DNA from: Bradyrhizobium sp. 132
GTDB taxonomy: Bacteria > Pseudomonadota > Alphaproteobacteria > Rhizobiales > Xanthobacteraceae
Assembly: GCF_023074185.1 (NCBI RefSeq)
Contig: NZ_JADPKY010000170.1
Location: 124,001 to 188,000 of the forward strand
Length of the DNA: 64,000 bases
Reading direction: 5' to 3'
The notes under the pieces are model-generated. The model was not told the DNA's origin, did not search any database, and was given only the letters and a program-made list of their open reading frames with translations. A program made the position numbers and the translations under genes. Positions 18,749 to 27,081 of the stretch are shown piece by piece (position 1 is the stretch's first letter; every line of letters begins with the position of its first letter).

Positions 18749-19573
18749 TCACTTCTGTGACGTCAGTTGCCGCGCCTGCACGCCGTAGCGAATGACGTTG
18801 ATCCCGCCGGGACGCTTGATCGCCTGGTCCTCGGGCGTGCCGTCGACCGAGTTGGCATCGACGATGCTGCGCAGCGCGAGCGACAGCGTGCCGCTCTGAC
18901 GCGCGGCCGATAGCGTGGCGACCTGGTCGGGCCTGAGCTCGAGCGTGACGGTCTTGCCGACGACGGCGTTCTGGCCGTCCTTTTCTTTCGGCGCCTGGTC
19001 GATCGCGAGCACGCGGATATTGGTCAGGATGACCTCGGACAGGACGAGGTCGTTACCGCCGGTCGGGCCGTTGCTGTTGTTCGCGCCGTCGGGATTCTTC
19101 AGGCGGCGGGTCAGCACGACGTCGACGCGGTCATTCGGCAGGATGAAGCCGCCGGCGCCGGTCTCGGCTGAGAGTTCGGTGGAGACGGCGCGCATGCCCG
19201 ACGGCAGGATCGCGGCCATGAAGCCGGAGCCCTCGGCCTTGACCAGCTTCTGCTCGCGGATCGGCTCGCCTTGCATCAACGGCACGCGCGCGATCGAACC
19301 TGCGATCTGGGTCTGCGCCTCGGGCCTGTTGTCGCGGCGGATGAAGGCGCTGCTCGCGGTCACCGCCGGCCAGACCTGCCATTGCAGGTCATCGGGCTTC
19401 ACGGCCTGGCCGAGCTGGATGTCGTTCTTGGCGACCAGGACCTCGACCGTCGGCAGCTTCTCGGCGACGGGGAGAGCGGGCGCGGGCCTGTTCTCATAGC
19501 CGCTCGCCAGATACGCAGCGACGCCGCCGGCGCCCAGCGCGATGACGAGAACGACAATGCGTGCGGTGTTCAT
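18749..19573 (-). CDS. cpaB: Tad/Flp pilus assembly protein CpaB (RcpC)
   Basis: CpaB is a periplasmic SAF-domain protein that assists the secretin. The 274-residue product has one N-terminal membrane anchor (ARIVVLVIALGAGGVAAYLA), then an SAF-type domain (VLVAKNDIQLGQAVKPDDL) and the conserved LPSGMRAVSTELSAETGAGG segment. It is the first gene of the reverse-strand cpaB-C-D-E block. The pilin, prepilin peptidase (CpaA) and ATPase (CpaF) are not in this window. Confidence 0.93.
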   Translation of the reverse strand: MNTARIVVLVIALGAGGVAAYLASGYENRPAPALPVAEKLPTVEVLVAKNDIQLGQAVKPDDLQWQVWPAVTASSAFIRRDNRPEAQTQIAGSIARVPLMQGEPIREQKLVKAEGSGFMAAILPSGMRAVSTELSAETGAGGFILPNDRVDVVLTRRLKNPDGANNSNGPTGGNDLVLSEVILTNIRVLAIDQAPKEKDGQNAVVGKTVTLELRPDQVATLSAARQSGTLSLALRSIVDANSVDGTPEDQAIKRPGGINVIRYGVQARQLTSQK

Positions 19574-19882
19574 ACGCCTCTACTCTTACGCGGGGCACTC
19601 GAACCGCACCTGGCGGGTTCCCCGACGTCGATGAGTAGGCAGTAAAAGTATAAGGGGTGTTGCGAGGCCGAATGTGAGCGCGGGCGGCGCTGCGGTCTTT
19701 CGGCAGATGGTGAACGTCGCGTTAGTCGGTCGGCCACCGGCTCCGTAGTTTCACGCAGCGGCCCACGCGTTCGAATGATGCGCGCGGCGTCATGGTGAAT
19801 GGGTGGTTAGTGATGTGCGCGCGGAGCAGCGTGCGCGGTGCGTAGCCCGGATTTTTCTTCACTCCGGGCTACGCACCGGTGC
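19574..19882. other. Intergenic region between gshB and cpaB
   Basis: About 310 bp without a gene. The half next to cpaB should carry its promoter, but I see no convincing -35/-10 pair. The half next to gshB contains the palindrome listed separately at 19838-19876. Nothing else is recognisable. Confidence 0.5.
19838..19876. repeat. Perfect 14-bp inverted repeat downstream of gshB
   Basis: GTGCGTAGCCCGGA and its exact reverse complement are separated by an 11-base A/T-rich loop. On the gshB strand no T-run follows the stem, so it is more likely one of the dispersed palindromic repeats of this genome than a standard intrinsic terminator, although it could still stop or stabilise the gshB transcript. 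Confidence 0.7.
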
Positions 19883-20827
19883 CTACTTCGCCCGCTTCTG
19901 CTCGATGACGTCCCAGAGTTTTGTCGCAACGTCAGGGCCGCCGAGATTTGCAATCGCGCGAATGCCGGTTGGCGATGTCACGTTGATCTCGGTGAGGTTG
20001 CCGTTGATGACGTCGATGCCGACGAACAACAGCCCGCGCTCGCGTAGCGCCGGGCCGACGGTGGCGCAGATCTCGCGCTCGCGCGGCGTGAGCTCGGTCT
20101 CCTGCGCTGCGCCGCCGCGCACCATGTTGGAGCGGAGGTCGTCTGCGGCCGGGACGCGGTTCACCGCGCCGGCGAACTCGCCGTTGATCAGGATGATGCG
20201 CTTGTCGCCGTGCTTCACCTCGGGGATGAACTGCTGGATCACCCAGGGCTCCCTGAAGGTCACCGAGAACATGTCGAACAGCGACCCGAAATTCATGTCC
20301 TGGGGCATCACGCGGAATACCGCCGCGCCGCCGTGGCCGTGCAGCGGCTTCATGACGACGGCGCCGTTCTTGTCGCGAAAAGCGTTGATCTCGTCCAGGT
20401 CGCGCGAGATCAGCGTCGGCGGCATCAGCTGCGGAAAGTTCATCACGAGCAGCTTTTCTGGCGCATTGCGCACCGAGGCGGGATCGTTGACGACGAGTGT
20501 CTTCGGATGGATGCGTTCGAGAAGGTGGGTCGAGGTGATGTAGGCGAGGTCGAACGGCGGGTCCTGGCGCAGCAGCACCACGTCAAAGCCGTTGAGCGCC
20601 TCGCGCCGGGGCTCGCCCAGGGTGAAGTGATTGCCGGGCTCGTCGCGCACGGTGAGCAGCTGGACGGGAGCGACGATCTCCTCGCCGACCATCGAGAGCT
20701 TGTCGGGCGTGTAATAGGACAGGCCGTGGCCGCGCTTCTGCGCCTCCAGCAGCAGCGCAAAGGTGGAATCGCCCTTGATGTTGATGCGGGCGATGGGATC
20801 CATCTGGACGGCGACGTTCAGTTTCAT
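19883..20827 (-). CDS. gshB: Glutathione synthetase
   Basis: GshB joins gamma-glutamylcysteine and glycine to make glutathione. The 314-residue ATP-grasp protein has MKLNVAVQMDPIARIN at the start, the substrate-binding LLRQDPPFDLAYI segment, and the ATP-grasp glycine-rich KPLHGHGGAAVFR and late INVTSPTGIR motifs. The ATG at 20827 fits the family N-terminus. It is downstream of yraN and rsmI on the same strand. Confidence 0.96.
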   Translation of the reverse strand: MKLNVAVQMDPIARINIKGDSTFALLLEAQKRGHGLSYYTPDKLSMVGEEIVAPVQLLTVRDEPGNHFTLGEPRREALNGFDVVLLRQDPPFDLAYITSTHLLERIHPKTLVVNDPASVRNAPEKLLVMNFPQLMPPTLISRDLDEINAFRDKNGAVVMKPLHGHGGAAVFRVMPQDMNFGSLFDMFSVTFREPWVIQQFIPEVKHGDKRIILINGEFAGAVNRVPAADDLRSNMVRGGAAQETELTPREREICATVGPALRERGLLFVGIDVINGNLTEINVTSPTGIRAIANLGGPDVATKLWDVIEQKRAK

Positions 20828-20837
20828 GTTCTGCCTT

Positions 20838-21225
20838 TCAGGTCGAGGCGTCGAATGCCGCCAACACATGGCGTGGAAGTGACCGCGGCGCAATCAGCAT
20901 GGCGTCGAATCGCATTTCAAATTCCGCATGCTCGGGATGCGCGACGAGCCAGCCTTGCGCGGCATTGATGATGCGCTGCTGCTGGCGCGGCGTCACGGCG
21001 AAGGCGGCGTCGTCCAGCGTCGCGCGCGCCTTGACCTCGACGAAGGCGATCAAATCGCGGCGGCGCGCCACGATGTCGATCTCGCCATGCGGTGTGCGGT
21101 AGCGTTTGGCGAGGATGCGGTAGCCCTTGGCCATGAGATAGGCTGCGGCACGGCTTTCCGCGGAGATGCCGGTGCGGAACGCGGCGACGCGCTCGGGCGA
21201 GGCGACCTTCGGTTCCGCCGGGACC

Positions 21226-21239
<14 letters not shown>
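20838..21239 (-). CDS. yraN: YraN family (UPF0102) endonuclease-like protein
   Basis: The 133-residue protein has a restriction-endonuclease-like core: GYRILAKRYRTPHGEIDIVARR (read as two parts) followed by FVEVKAR, giving the E-x-D...E-x-K catalytic pattern of the family. The biological role is unknown. It overlaps rsmI by 14 bp at its start and is followed by gshB after 10 bp; the rsmI-yraN neighbourhood is widely conserved in proteobacteria. Confidence 0.92.
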
Positions 21240-22176
<937 letters not shown>

Positions 22177-22514
22177 AATGAATCGAACTTAGGCATGATC
22201 CCCGGGGCTGGGAACCAGTCCTCGGAAAAAGATCGCTTGGGTGAGGGGCGAGGAAGGACTGGAATGTGATCCATCCGGCATCACATTCCAGAGGGAATGA
22301 AGCGTCAGCGCCATATTCACGGCGGAAACGCCGCCTTGATGCTGGGTGGCGGTGGTGGACAGCTAGCCAGGACTTTAAGGTTGAGCCGCGTTAAGCGGTC
22401 ATTATCCTTTTGTTTGAGTTAACTATTTGCCGACAATATGCCTGAATCCACGGCTTGTGTCGTGGAAACAATGTCGTGACCGGCTGGCGACGGTCGGTCA
22501 GAAGAGAAGCTGCT
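22177..22514. other. Divergent intergenic region between rsmI and the LpoA-like gene
   Basis: About 338 bp that must hold both promoters. The part next to rsmI carries a sequence resembling the GAGCATGATCC family only in its first bases, then the palindrome at 22259-22291. The A/T-rich part near 22400-22440 is the likely promoter area for the forward gene, but I cannot name the elements with confidence. Confidence 0.4.
22259..22291. repeat. Perfect 12-bp inverted repeat
   Basis: CTGGAATGTGAT and its exact reverse complement ATCACATTCCAG are separated by nine bases. It may be an operator for either divergent gene or another dispersed palindrome; no second copy was found in this window. Confidence 0.6.
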
Positions 22515-23768
22515 ATGACGGGCCCGCGTGATCCCAGATCTTCCTTTTCGGAGGAGTCTCCCGTTCAGGGGCCCCTGATATCAGGGGCGACCCGGCGGAG
22601 CGCGCTCGGCCTGTTGCTCGGCACGCCGCTGCTGTCGGCCTGCGCCGGCGTCCAGCAGAGCCTGAGCCAGTTCTCCAGTCCGTTCAGCAGTTCCTCCCCG
22701 CCTCCTGCCCAGCCGGCAGGCCCGCCGCAACAGGCAACGACCGCCGGCACCGGCGGGGTGAAGGTCGCCGTGATCCTGCCGCTCTCGGCGGCCGGCAATG
22801 CGGGTCTTGCCGCGCAGTCGATGCGCAACGCCGCCGAGATGGCGCTGGCCGAGTTCCAGAATCCCAACATCCAGCTCCTGATCAAGGACGACAATGGCAG
22901 CCCGCAGGGCGCGCAGGCGAGCGCGCAGCAGGCGGTCGACGAGGGCGCCGAGATCATCCTGGGACCGCTGTTCGCGCAGTCCGTGCCTGCGGTGGCCCAG
23001 ATCGCGCGCACGCGCGGCATCTCGGTGATCGCGTTCTCGACCGACTCCAGCATCGCCGGCCGCGGCGTTTATCTGCTGAGTTTCCTGCCGGAATCCGACG
23101 TCAACCGCATCGTCGAATATTCTGCCGGCATCGGAAAGCGCGCCGTCGCCGTACTCGTGCCAGACAATGCCTATGGCAATGTGGTCGAGGCCGCGGTGAA
23201 GGCGGCAGTGCCGCGCCGCGGCGGGCGCATCGTCGCGTTCGAGAAATACGGCGCCGATCGCGCGACGCCGGCCCGGACCGTGGCGCAGCAACTCGGCAGC
23301 GCCGATGCGTTGTTCATCGCCGATGACGGCGACGCCGTCGTCGCAGTCGCCGATGCGATGACCGCGGCGGGTGCAAATCTGCGCAATATCCAGCTGCTCG
23401 GCACCGGCCTGTGGGACGGTCCGCGCGTCTATGCCAGCCCAAGCTTGCAAGGCGGCCTCTACGCCGCGCCGGACCCGGCCGGCTTCCGCGCCTTCTCTGG
23501 CCGCTATCGCACCAAATACGGCGCCGAGCCGGTGCGTACCGCAACGCTCGCCTATGACGCGGTCGCCCTCGTCGCCGCGCTGGCGCGCACGCAAGGCACG
23601 ACGCGCTTCTCGTCGGACGTGCTCACCAATCCCTCCGGCTTTGCCGGCATCGACGGCCTGTTCCGCTTCCGCGCCGATGGGACGAACGAGCGCGGGCTTG
23701 CGGTGATGAAGGTGACGACCGGCGGCGGCGTGGCCGTCGCGGGCTCGCCGAAGAGTTTTGGGGCGTAA
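22515..23768 (+). CDS. LpoA-like lipoprotein (penicillin-binding protein activator family)
   Basis: The 417-residue product has a lipoprotein signal with lipobox LLSAC, a Ser/Pro/Gln-rich linker (about residues 55-85), then a periplasmic-binding-protein type I domain (KVAVILPLSAAGNAGLAAQSM; DNGSPQGAQASAQQAVDEGAEIILGPL). This architecture and its position opposite rsmI-yraN match the LpoA/YraM neighbourhood of enterobacteria, where LpoA activates PBP1a from the outer membrane. That role here is inferred. The start at 22515 gives a normal signal; an in-frame extension to 22455 is unlikely. Confidence 0.8.
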   Translation: MTGPRDPRSSFSEESPVQGPLISGATRRSALGLLLGTPLLSACAGVQQSLSQFSSPFSSSSPPPAQPAGPPQQATTAGTGGVKVAVILPLSAAGNAGLAAQSMRNAAEMALAEFQNPNIQLLIKDDNGSPQGAQASAQQAVDEGAEIILGPLFAQSVPAVAQIARTRGISVIAFSTDSSIAGRGVYLLSFLPESDVNRIVEYSAGIGKRAVAVLVPDNAYGNVVEAAVKAAVPRRGGRIVAFEKYGADRATPARTVAQQLGSADALFIADDGDAVVAVADAMTAAGANLRNIQLLGTGLWDGPRVYASPSLQGGLYAAPDPAGFRAFSGRYRTKYGAEPVRTATLAYDAVALVAALARTQGTTRFSSDVLTNPSGFAGIDGLFRFRADGTNERGLAVMKVTTGGGVAVAGSPKSFGA

Positions 23769-23829
23769 CGTACCAGGTTTGCGTGCGGTATTTTTGAACC
23801 GCGTGACAGGCCGGCGCGTTAGTTTTGTC

Positions 23830-23981
23830 CCCGTTGTTTGAGGACTGTGTGTCCTCATGCGTCTTGTAGGAGGAATCCTACTGTGCGTAGTGTGTACGTG
23901 ATTTCAGTCAGGCTGAAGCCCGTGATTCGAGCCCCTGCTGAAAACACAAAGACCGCCCGGGGTGGAAACCGGACGGCCTTT
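23830..23981. other. Strongly structured intergenic segment, possible small RNA
   Basis: Several hairpins can be drawn in a row: TGAGGAC...GTCCTCA (loop TGTGT), GTAGGA...TCCTAC (loop GGAA), TTCAG...CTGAA, and the terminator-like stem at 23948-23981. No reading frame fits. On the minus strand the second loop reads TTCC, and the whole loop region reads TTCCTCC, like the anti-Shine-Dalgarno loops of some rhizobial small RNAs; on the plus strand it reads GGAGGA. The direction and existence of a transcript are unproven. Confidence 0.35.
23948..23981 (-). terminator. Intrinsic terminator-like hairpin
   Basis: AAAGACCGCCCGG pairs with CCGGACGGCCTTT across an eight-base loop, with two mismatches. 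Read on the minus strand, the stem is followed by TTTGTGTTTTC, a fair T-run, so it points toward lower coordinates. The nearest minus-strand gene upstream is hemW, about 400 bp away. On the plus strand only TTTGATC follows, but it could weakly terminate the LpoA-like gene. Confidence 0.55.
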
Positions 23982-24179
23982 GATCAGATGGTCCCCTAGG
24001 TCAGGGATCGCCAGTGGGGAGAGCCGGGTCGACTTGGCGGAAGACCGGCTCCCCTGCACGTTGTGAATCGGATGGATCCGAATCGCAGGGTCAATGGTGG
24101 GGCGTCGCTGTTCCGGAGTCCACGCTAATGGCAAGGATTCCTGTGTCCGTCCCGCTTTTCCCCAAGGGGAGGCCGTACC

Positions 24180-24340
24180 TTGACGGATAAGAAGCAGGGA
24201 ATCAGGACAATCCGTCTCGGGACGAGGTCTTGAAGCGGATCCTCAAGATGGAGCCGAAGCCGCACAAGCCACCGCGCGACATAACCCCAACCGAAGGCCT
24301 AACCGACCATACTTCCGCGCACGCTGGACGAAGTTGGTAG
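24180..24340 (+). pseudogene. Small frameshifted ORF of unknown function
   Basis: A TTG at 24180 is preceded by AAGGGGAGG with seven-base spacing, an excellent ribosome-binding site, and begins LTDKKQG. That frame closes after a few codons, but shifting by one base near 24197 opens NQDNPSRDEVLKRILKMEP followed by KPHKPPRD up to TAG at 24338-24340. The two halves read smoothly as one small hydrophilic protein of about 50 residues, so I interpret a one-base frameshift (mutation or sequencing error). No known family is recognised. Confidence 0.4.
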
Positions 24341-24375
24341 GTTAGCCGAGGCGTAATCCACCTTACGAGAACTCA

Positions 24376-25530
24376 CTACGCCGCCAGATCCGCAACCACC
24401 GCGTCCAGCACCGGGAATCCGCTGCTGGTGACGCGCAGACGCCCCGTTGCATCCACCGTGATCGCGCCTTCTTCGCGCAGCAGCGAGATGCGCTTGGGAT
24501 CGAGCGAGCGGCCGGAGAGAGCCCTGTAGCGCTCGGGGTCGATGCCTTCTGCAAGGCGCAATCCCATCAGCAGGAATTCGTCGGAGCGCTCTTCGCTGTT
24601 GAGGAGATCGTCGGTGACAATGCCGTGGCCGTTGGTCTCGACCCGCATCAGCCAGGCTTCGGGGCGCTTCTCGGTGGCGGTGGCGTGCCTGATACCGTCG
24701 ATGTCGAGCCGGCCATGAGCGCCGGGGCCGACGCCGGCATATTCCTCGCCGCGCCAGTAGACCAGATTGTGCCGGCACTCGGCGCCCGGCCGCGCATGAT
24801 TTGAGATCTCGTAGGCGGGCAGGCCGAGCTTGTCGCAGGTCTCCTGCGTGACGTCGTAGAGCGCGCGTGCGATCGCTTCATCCGGCGTCTTCAGCTTGCC
24901 GGCCTGATGCAGGCCAAAGAACGGCGTGCCTTCTTCGATCGTCAATTGATAGAGCGACAGGTGCTCGGCCGCTTCATCGATCGCGAGACGCAGTTCGTCG
25001 GCCCACATCGCCGGCGTCTGGTCGGGACGGGCGTAGATCAGGTCGAACGAATAACGATCGAACGAGCGGCGCGCGATGGCGACGGCATCGAGTGCCTCGC
25101 GCGCGCTGTGCATGCGGCCGAGCGATTTAAGCGAGGCATCGTCGAGCGCCTGCACGCCGAGCGAGACGCGGTTGACGCCGGCGGCACGATAACCGGCAAA
25201 GCGCGTGGCTTCGACGCTGGTCGGGTTTGCCTCCAGCGTGACTTCGACGTCTTTCGCCACAGCCCAGTGCTTGCCGATGGCGTCGAGCACAGCGCCGACG
25301 GTCGCAGGCTGCATCAGCGATGGCGTGCCGCCGCCGAGAAAGATCGAGGTGACTTCGCGACCGGGCGAACGTTGCGCGGTCGTTTCGATCTCGCGGGCGA
25401 ATGCTGCCGCAAAACGCGCTTCGTCGATCGCAACGTGGCGGACATGGCTGTTGAAGTCGCAATAGGGGCACTTGGACAGGCAGAACGGCCAGTGCACGTA
25501 GACGCCGAAGGCTTCCTTAGCGCGGTTCAA
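24376..25530 (-). CDS. hemW: Radical SAM heme chaperone HemW
   Basis: HemW is a radical SAM protein that binds heme and inserts it into respiratory enzymes; it resembles oxygen-independent coproporphyrinogen oxidase HemN but lacks that activity in studied cases. The 384-residue product has the cluster motif FCLSKCPYCDFNSH (CxxxCxxC), then IFLGGGTPSL and the C-terminal HemN domain with FLLMGLRLAEGID. It overlaps the end of rdgB by 14 bp, in an rph-rdgB-hemW operon. Confidence 0.94.
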   Translation of the reverse strand: MNRAKEAFGVYVHWPFCLSKCPYCDFNSHVRHVAIDEARFAAAFAREIETTAQRSPGREVTSIFLGGGTPSLMQPATVGAVLDAIGKHWAVAKDVEVTLEANPTSVEATRFAGYRAAGVNRVSLGVQALDDASLKSLGRMHSAREALDAVAIARRSFDRYSFDLIYARPDQTPAMWADELRLAIDEAAEHLSLYQLTIEEGTPFFGLHQAGKLKTPDEAIARALYDVTQETCDKLGLPAYEISNHARPGAECRHNLVYWRGEEYAGVGPGAHGRLDIDGIRHATATEKRPEAWLMRVETNGHGIVTDDLLNSEERSDEFLLMGLRLAEGIDPERYRALSGRSLDPKRISLLREEGAITVDATGRLRVTSSGFPVLDAVVADLAA

Positions 25531-26152
25531 GGCAGATCTCCGCCAGTTTCACGAAGGCGCGGGCACGATGCGACAGACCAAGACCGAGCGGCGGCAGGCC
25601 GTGCTTCTCGATGCTCTCCATCTCGCCGAAGGTGCGGCCGTGGCCGTCGGGCAAGAACATCGGGTCGTAGCCGAAGCCAGCGGTGCCGCGCGGCGGCCAC
25701 ACCAGCGTGCCGTCGACCCGCGCCTCGACCTCTTCGAGATGATCGTCGGGCCATGCGACGCAGAGCGCGGAAACGAAGTGCGCCTTGCGCTTGTCGGGCG
25801 TGGTCGCGCCGCGCTCCTGCAACAGCCGTTCGATCTGCGCCATCGCCGCGGCAAAATCCTTGCTCGGACCGGCCCAGCGCGCTGAGTAGATGCCCGGCGC
25901 GCCATCGAGCGCGTCGACCACGATGCCGGAATCATCGGCGAAAGACGGAAGCTTCGTCGCTTGGGCTGCCGCGATCGCCTTGATCGCGGCATTGCTGCGG
26001 AAATCGTTGCCGGTTTCTTCCGGCTCAGGGAGGCCGAGCTCGCCGGCCGACACCGCCTCGATGCCGTAAGGCGCGAGCAGCTCCTTCATCTCGGCGAGCT
26101 TGCCGGGATTCTGGGTCGCGATGACGAGCTTTCCGGTGATTCGGCGATGCAT
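25517..26152 (-). CDS. rdgB: dITP/XTP pyrophosphatase (RdgB/HAM1 family)
   Basis: RdgB removes non-canonical purine nucleotides (dITP, XTP) from the pool. The 211-residue protein carries the family motifs VIATQNPGKLAEMKELL, SFADDSGIVVDALDGAPGIYSARWAG (in two parts) and GFGYDPMFLPDG, and ends with LSHRARAF. The start at 26152 matches the family N-terminus. It lies 11 bp after rph. Confidence 0.95.
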   Translation of the reverse strand: MHRRITGKLVIATQNPGKLAEMKELLAPYGIEAVSAGELGLPEPEETGNDFRSNAAIKAIAAAQATKLPSFADDSGIVVDALDGAPGIYSARWAGPSKDFAAAMAQIERLLQERGATTPDKRKAHFVSALCVAWPDDHLEEVEARVDGTLVWPPRGTAGFGYDPMFLPDGHGRTFGEMESIEKHGLPPLGLGLSHRARAFVKLAEICLEPR

Positions 26153-26163
26153 CGGCTTATTGA

Positions 26164-26877
26164 CTACGCTACCGCTAGTTTCTGCAAGTCCACGAGACGC
26201 GCGACGCCCTTGCGCGCCAGCGCCATCAGCGCCAGCAACTCGGCTTCCGTGAACGGCTCGCGTTCCGCAGTGCCCTGGACTTCGATGATGCGGCCATCGC
26301 CCGTCATGACGAAATTGGCGTCGGTGTCGGCTTCCGAATCCTCGGCATAGTCGAGGTCGAGCACGGGCGTGCCTTTGTAGATGCCGCAGGAGATCGCGGC
26401 GACGTTGTCGCGCAACACGTTGGCCTTGACCATGTTGCGCGCCTTCATCCAGTTGACGCAATCGGCAAGCGCGACCCAGGCACCGGTGATCGAGGCCGTG
26501 CGGGTGCCGCCATCGGCCTGGAGCACGTCGCAATCGACCGTGATCTGGCGCTCACCCAGCGCTTCGAGATTGATGATGGTGCGAAGCGCACGGCCGATCA
26601 GGCGCTGAATTTCCACGGTGCGGCCGCTCTGCTTTCCAGCGGAGGCCTCGCGGCGGGTGCGTTCCGAGGTCGCGCGCGGCAGCATGCCGTATTCGGCGGT
26701 GACCCAGCCGCGGCCCTGGCCCTTCAGCCATGGTGGCAGACGGTCTTCCAGCGTGGCGGTGACCAGCACATGGGTGTCGCCGAATTTTACCAGGCACGAG
26801 CCTTCCGCATATTTGACCACGCCGCGCTCCAGCGTCACGGGGCGCAATTCGTCGGGCGCACGGCGGCTTGGCCGCAT
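26164..26877 (-). CDS. rph: Ribonuclease PH
   Basis: RNase PH is a phosphate-dependent 3'-5' exoribonuclease that trims tRNA 3' ends. The 237-residue product begins MRPSRRAPDELRPVTLERG and has the conserved stretches AEYGMLPRAT, GRTVEIQRLIGRALR and CDVLQADGGTRTASITGA. The ATG at 26877 is the family start; a long in-frame extension upstream is spurious. Its promoter region is shared with hrcA and contains a 23-bp tandem repeat. Confidence 0.96.
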   Translation of the reverse strand: MRPSRRAPDELRPVTLERGVVKYAEGSCLVKFGDTHVLVTATLEDRLPPWLKGQGRGWVTAEYGMLPRATSERTRREASAGKQSGRTVEIQRLIGRALRTIINLEALGERQITVDCDVLQADGGTRTASITGAWVALADCVNWMKARNMVKANVLRDNVAAISCGIYKGTPVLDLDYAEDSEADTDANFVMTGDGRIIEVQGTAEREPFTEAELLALMALARKGVARLVDLQKLAVA

Positions 26878-26968
26878 GGGAAATCCTCCAAAACTCTCGA
26901 AAAAGGGCTGTTCGCGGTGCTTGTAGGTGGGGCGAGGGTGGGCGGCAAGGGGGAAGATCGAGACCTTA

Positions 26969-27014
26969 TTCACCCCCGATTTTCGATCCGCTTCACCCCC
27001 GATTTTCGATCCGC
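26969..27014. repeat. Exact tandem duplication of a 23-bp unit
   Basis: Two perfect head-to-tail copies (26969-26991 and 26992-27014), each with the core CCCCCGATTTTCGATCC, lie between the divergent rph and hrcA genes. They could be duplicated regulator sites or a recent slippage duplication. Confidence 0.9.
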
Positions 27015-27081
27015 GAACGCCACGCTTGTCAGAAGCGCCCGGGATAGACAAATTACGTGCATCCGAGAGGAGTTACCGTCT

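Noticed and set aside
23920..23945. A GATTCGAGCCC stretch resembling a tRNA or tmRNA T-arm
   Set aside because: No acceptor stem, D-arm or anticodon arm can be built around it, and no alphaproteobacterial tmRNA tag sequence is nearby.
26878..27081. CIRCE element upstream of hrcA
   Set aside because: No TTAGCACTC-N9-GAGTGCTAA-like sequence is present; only an unrelated 23-bp tandem repeat.
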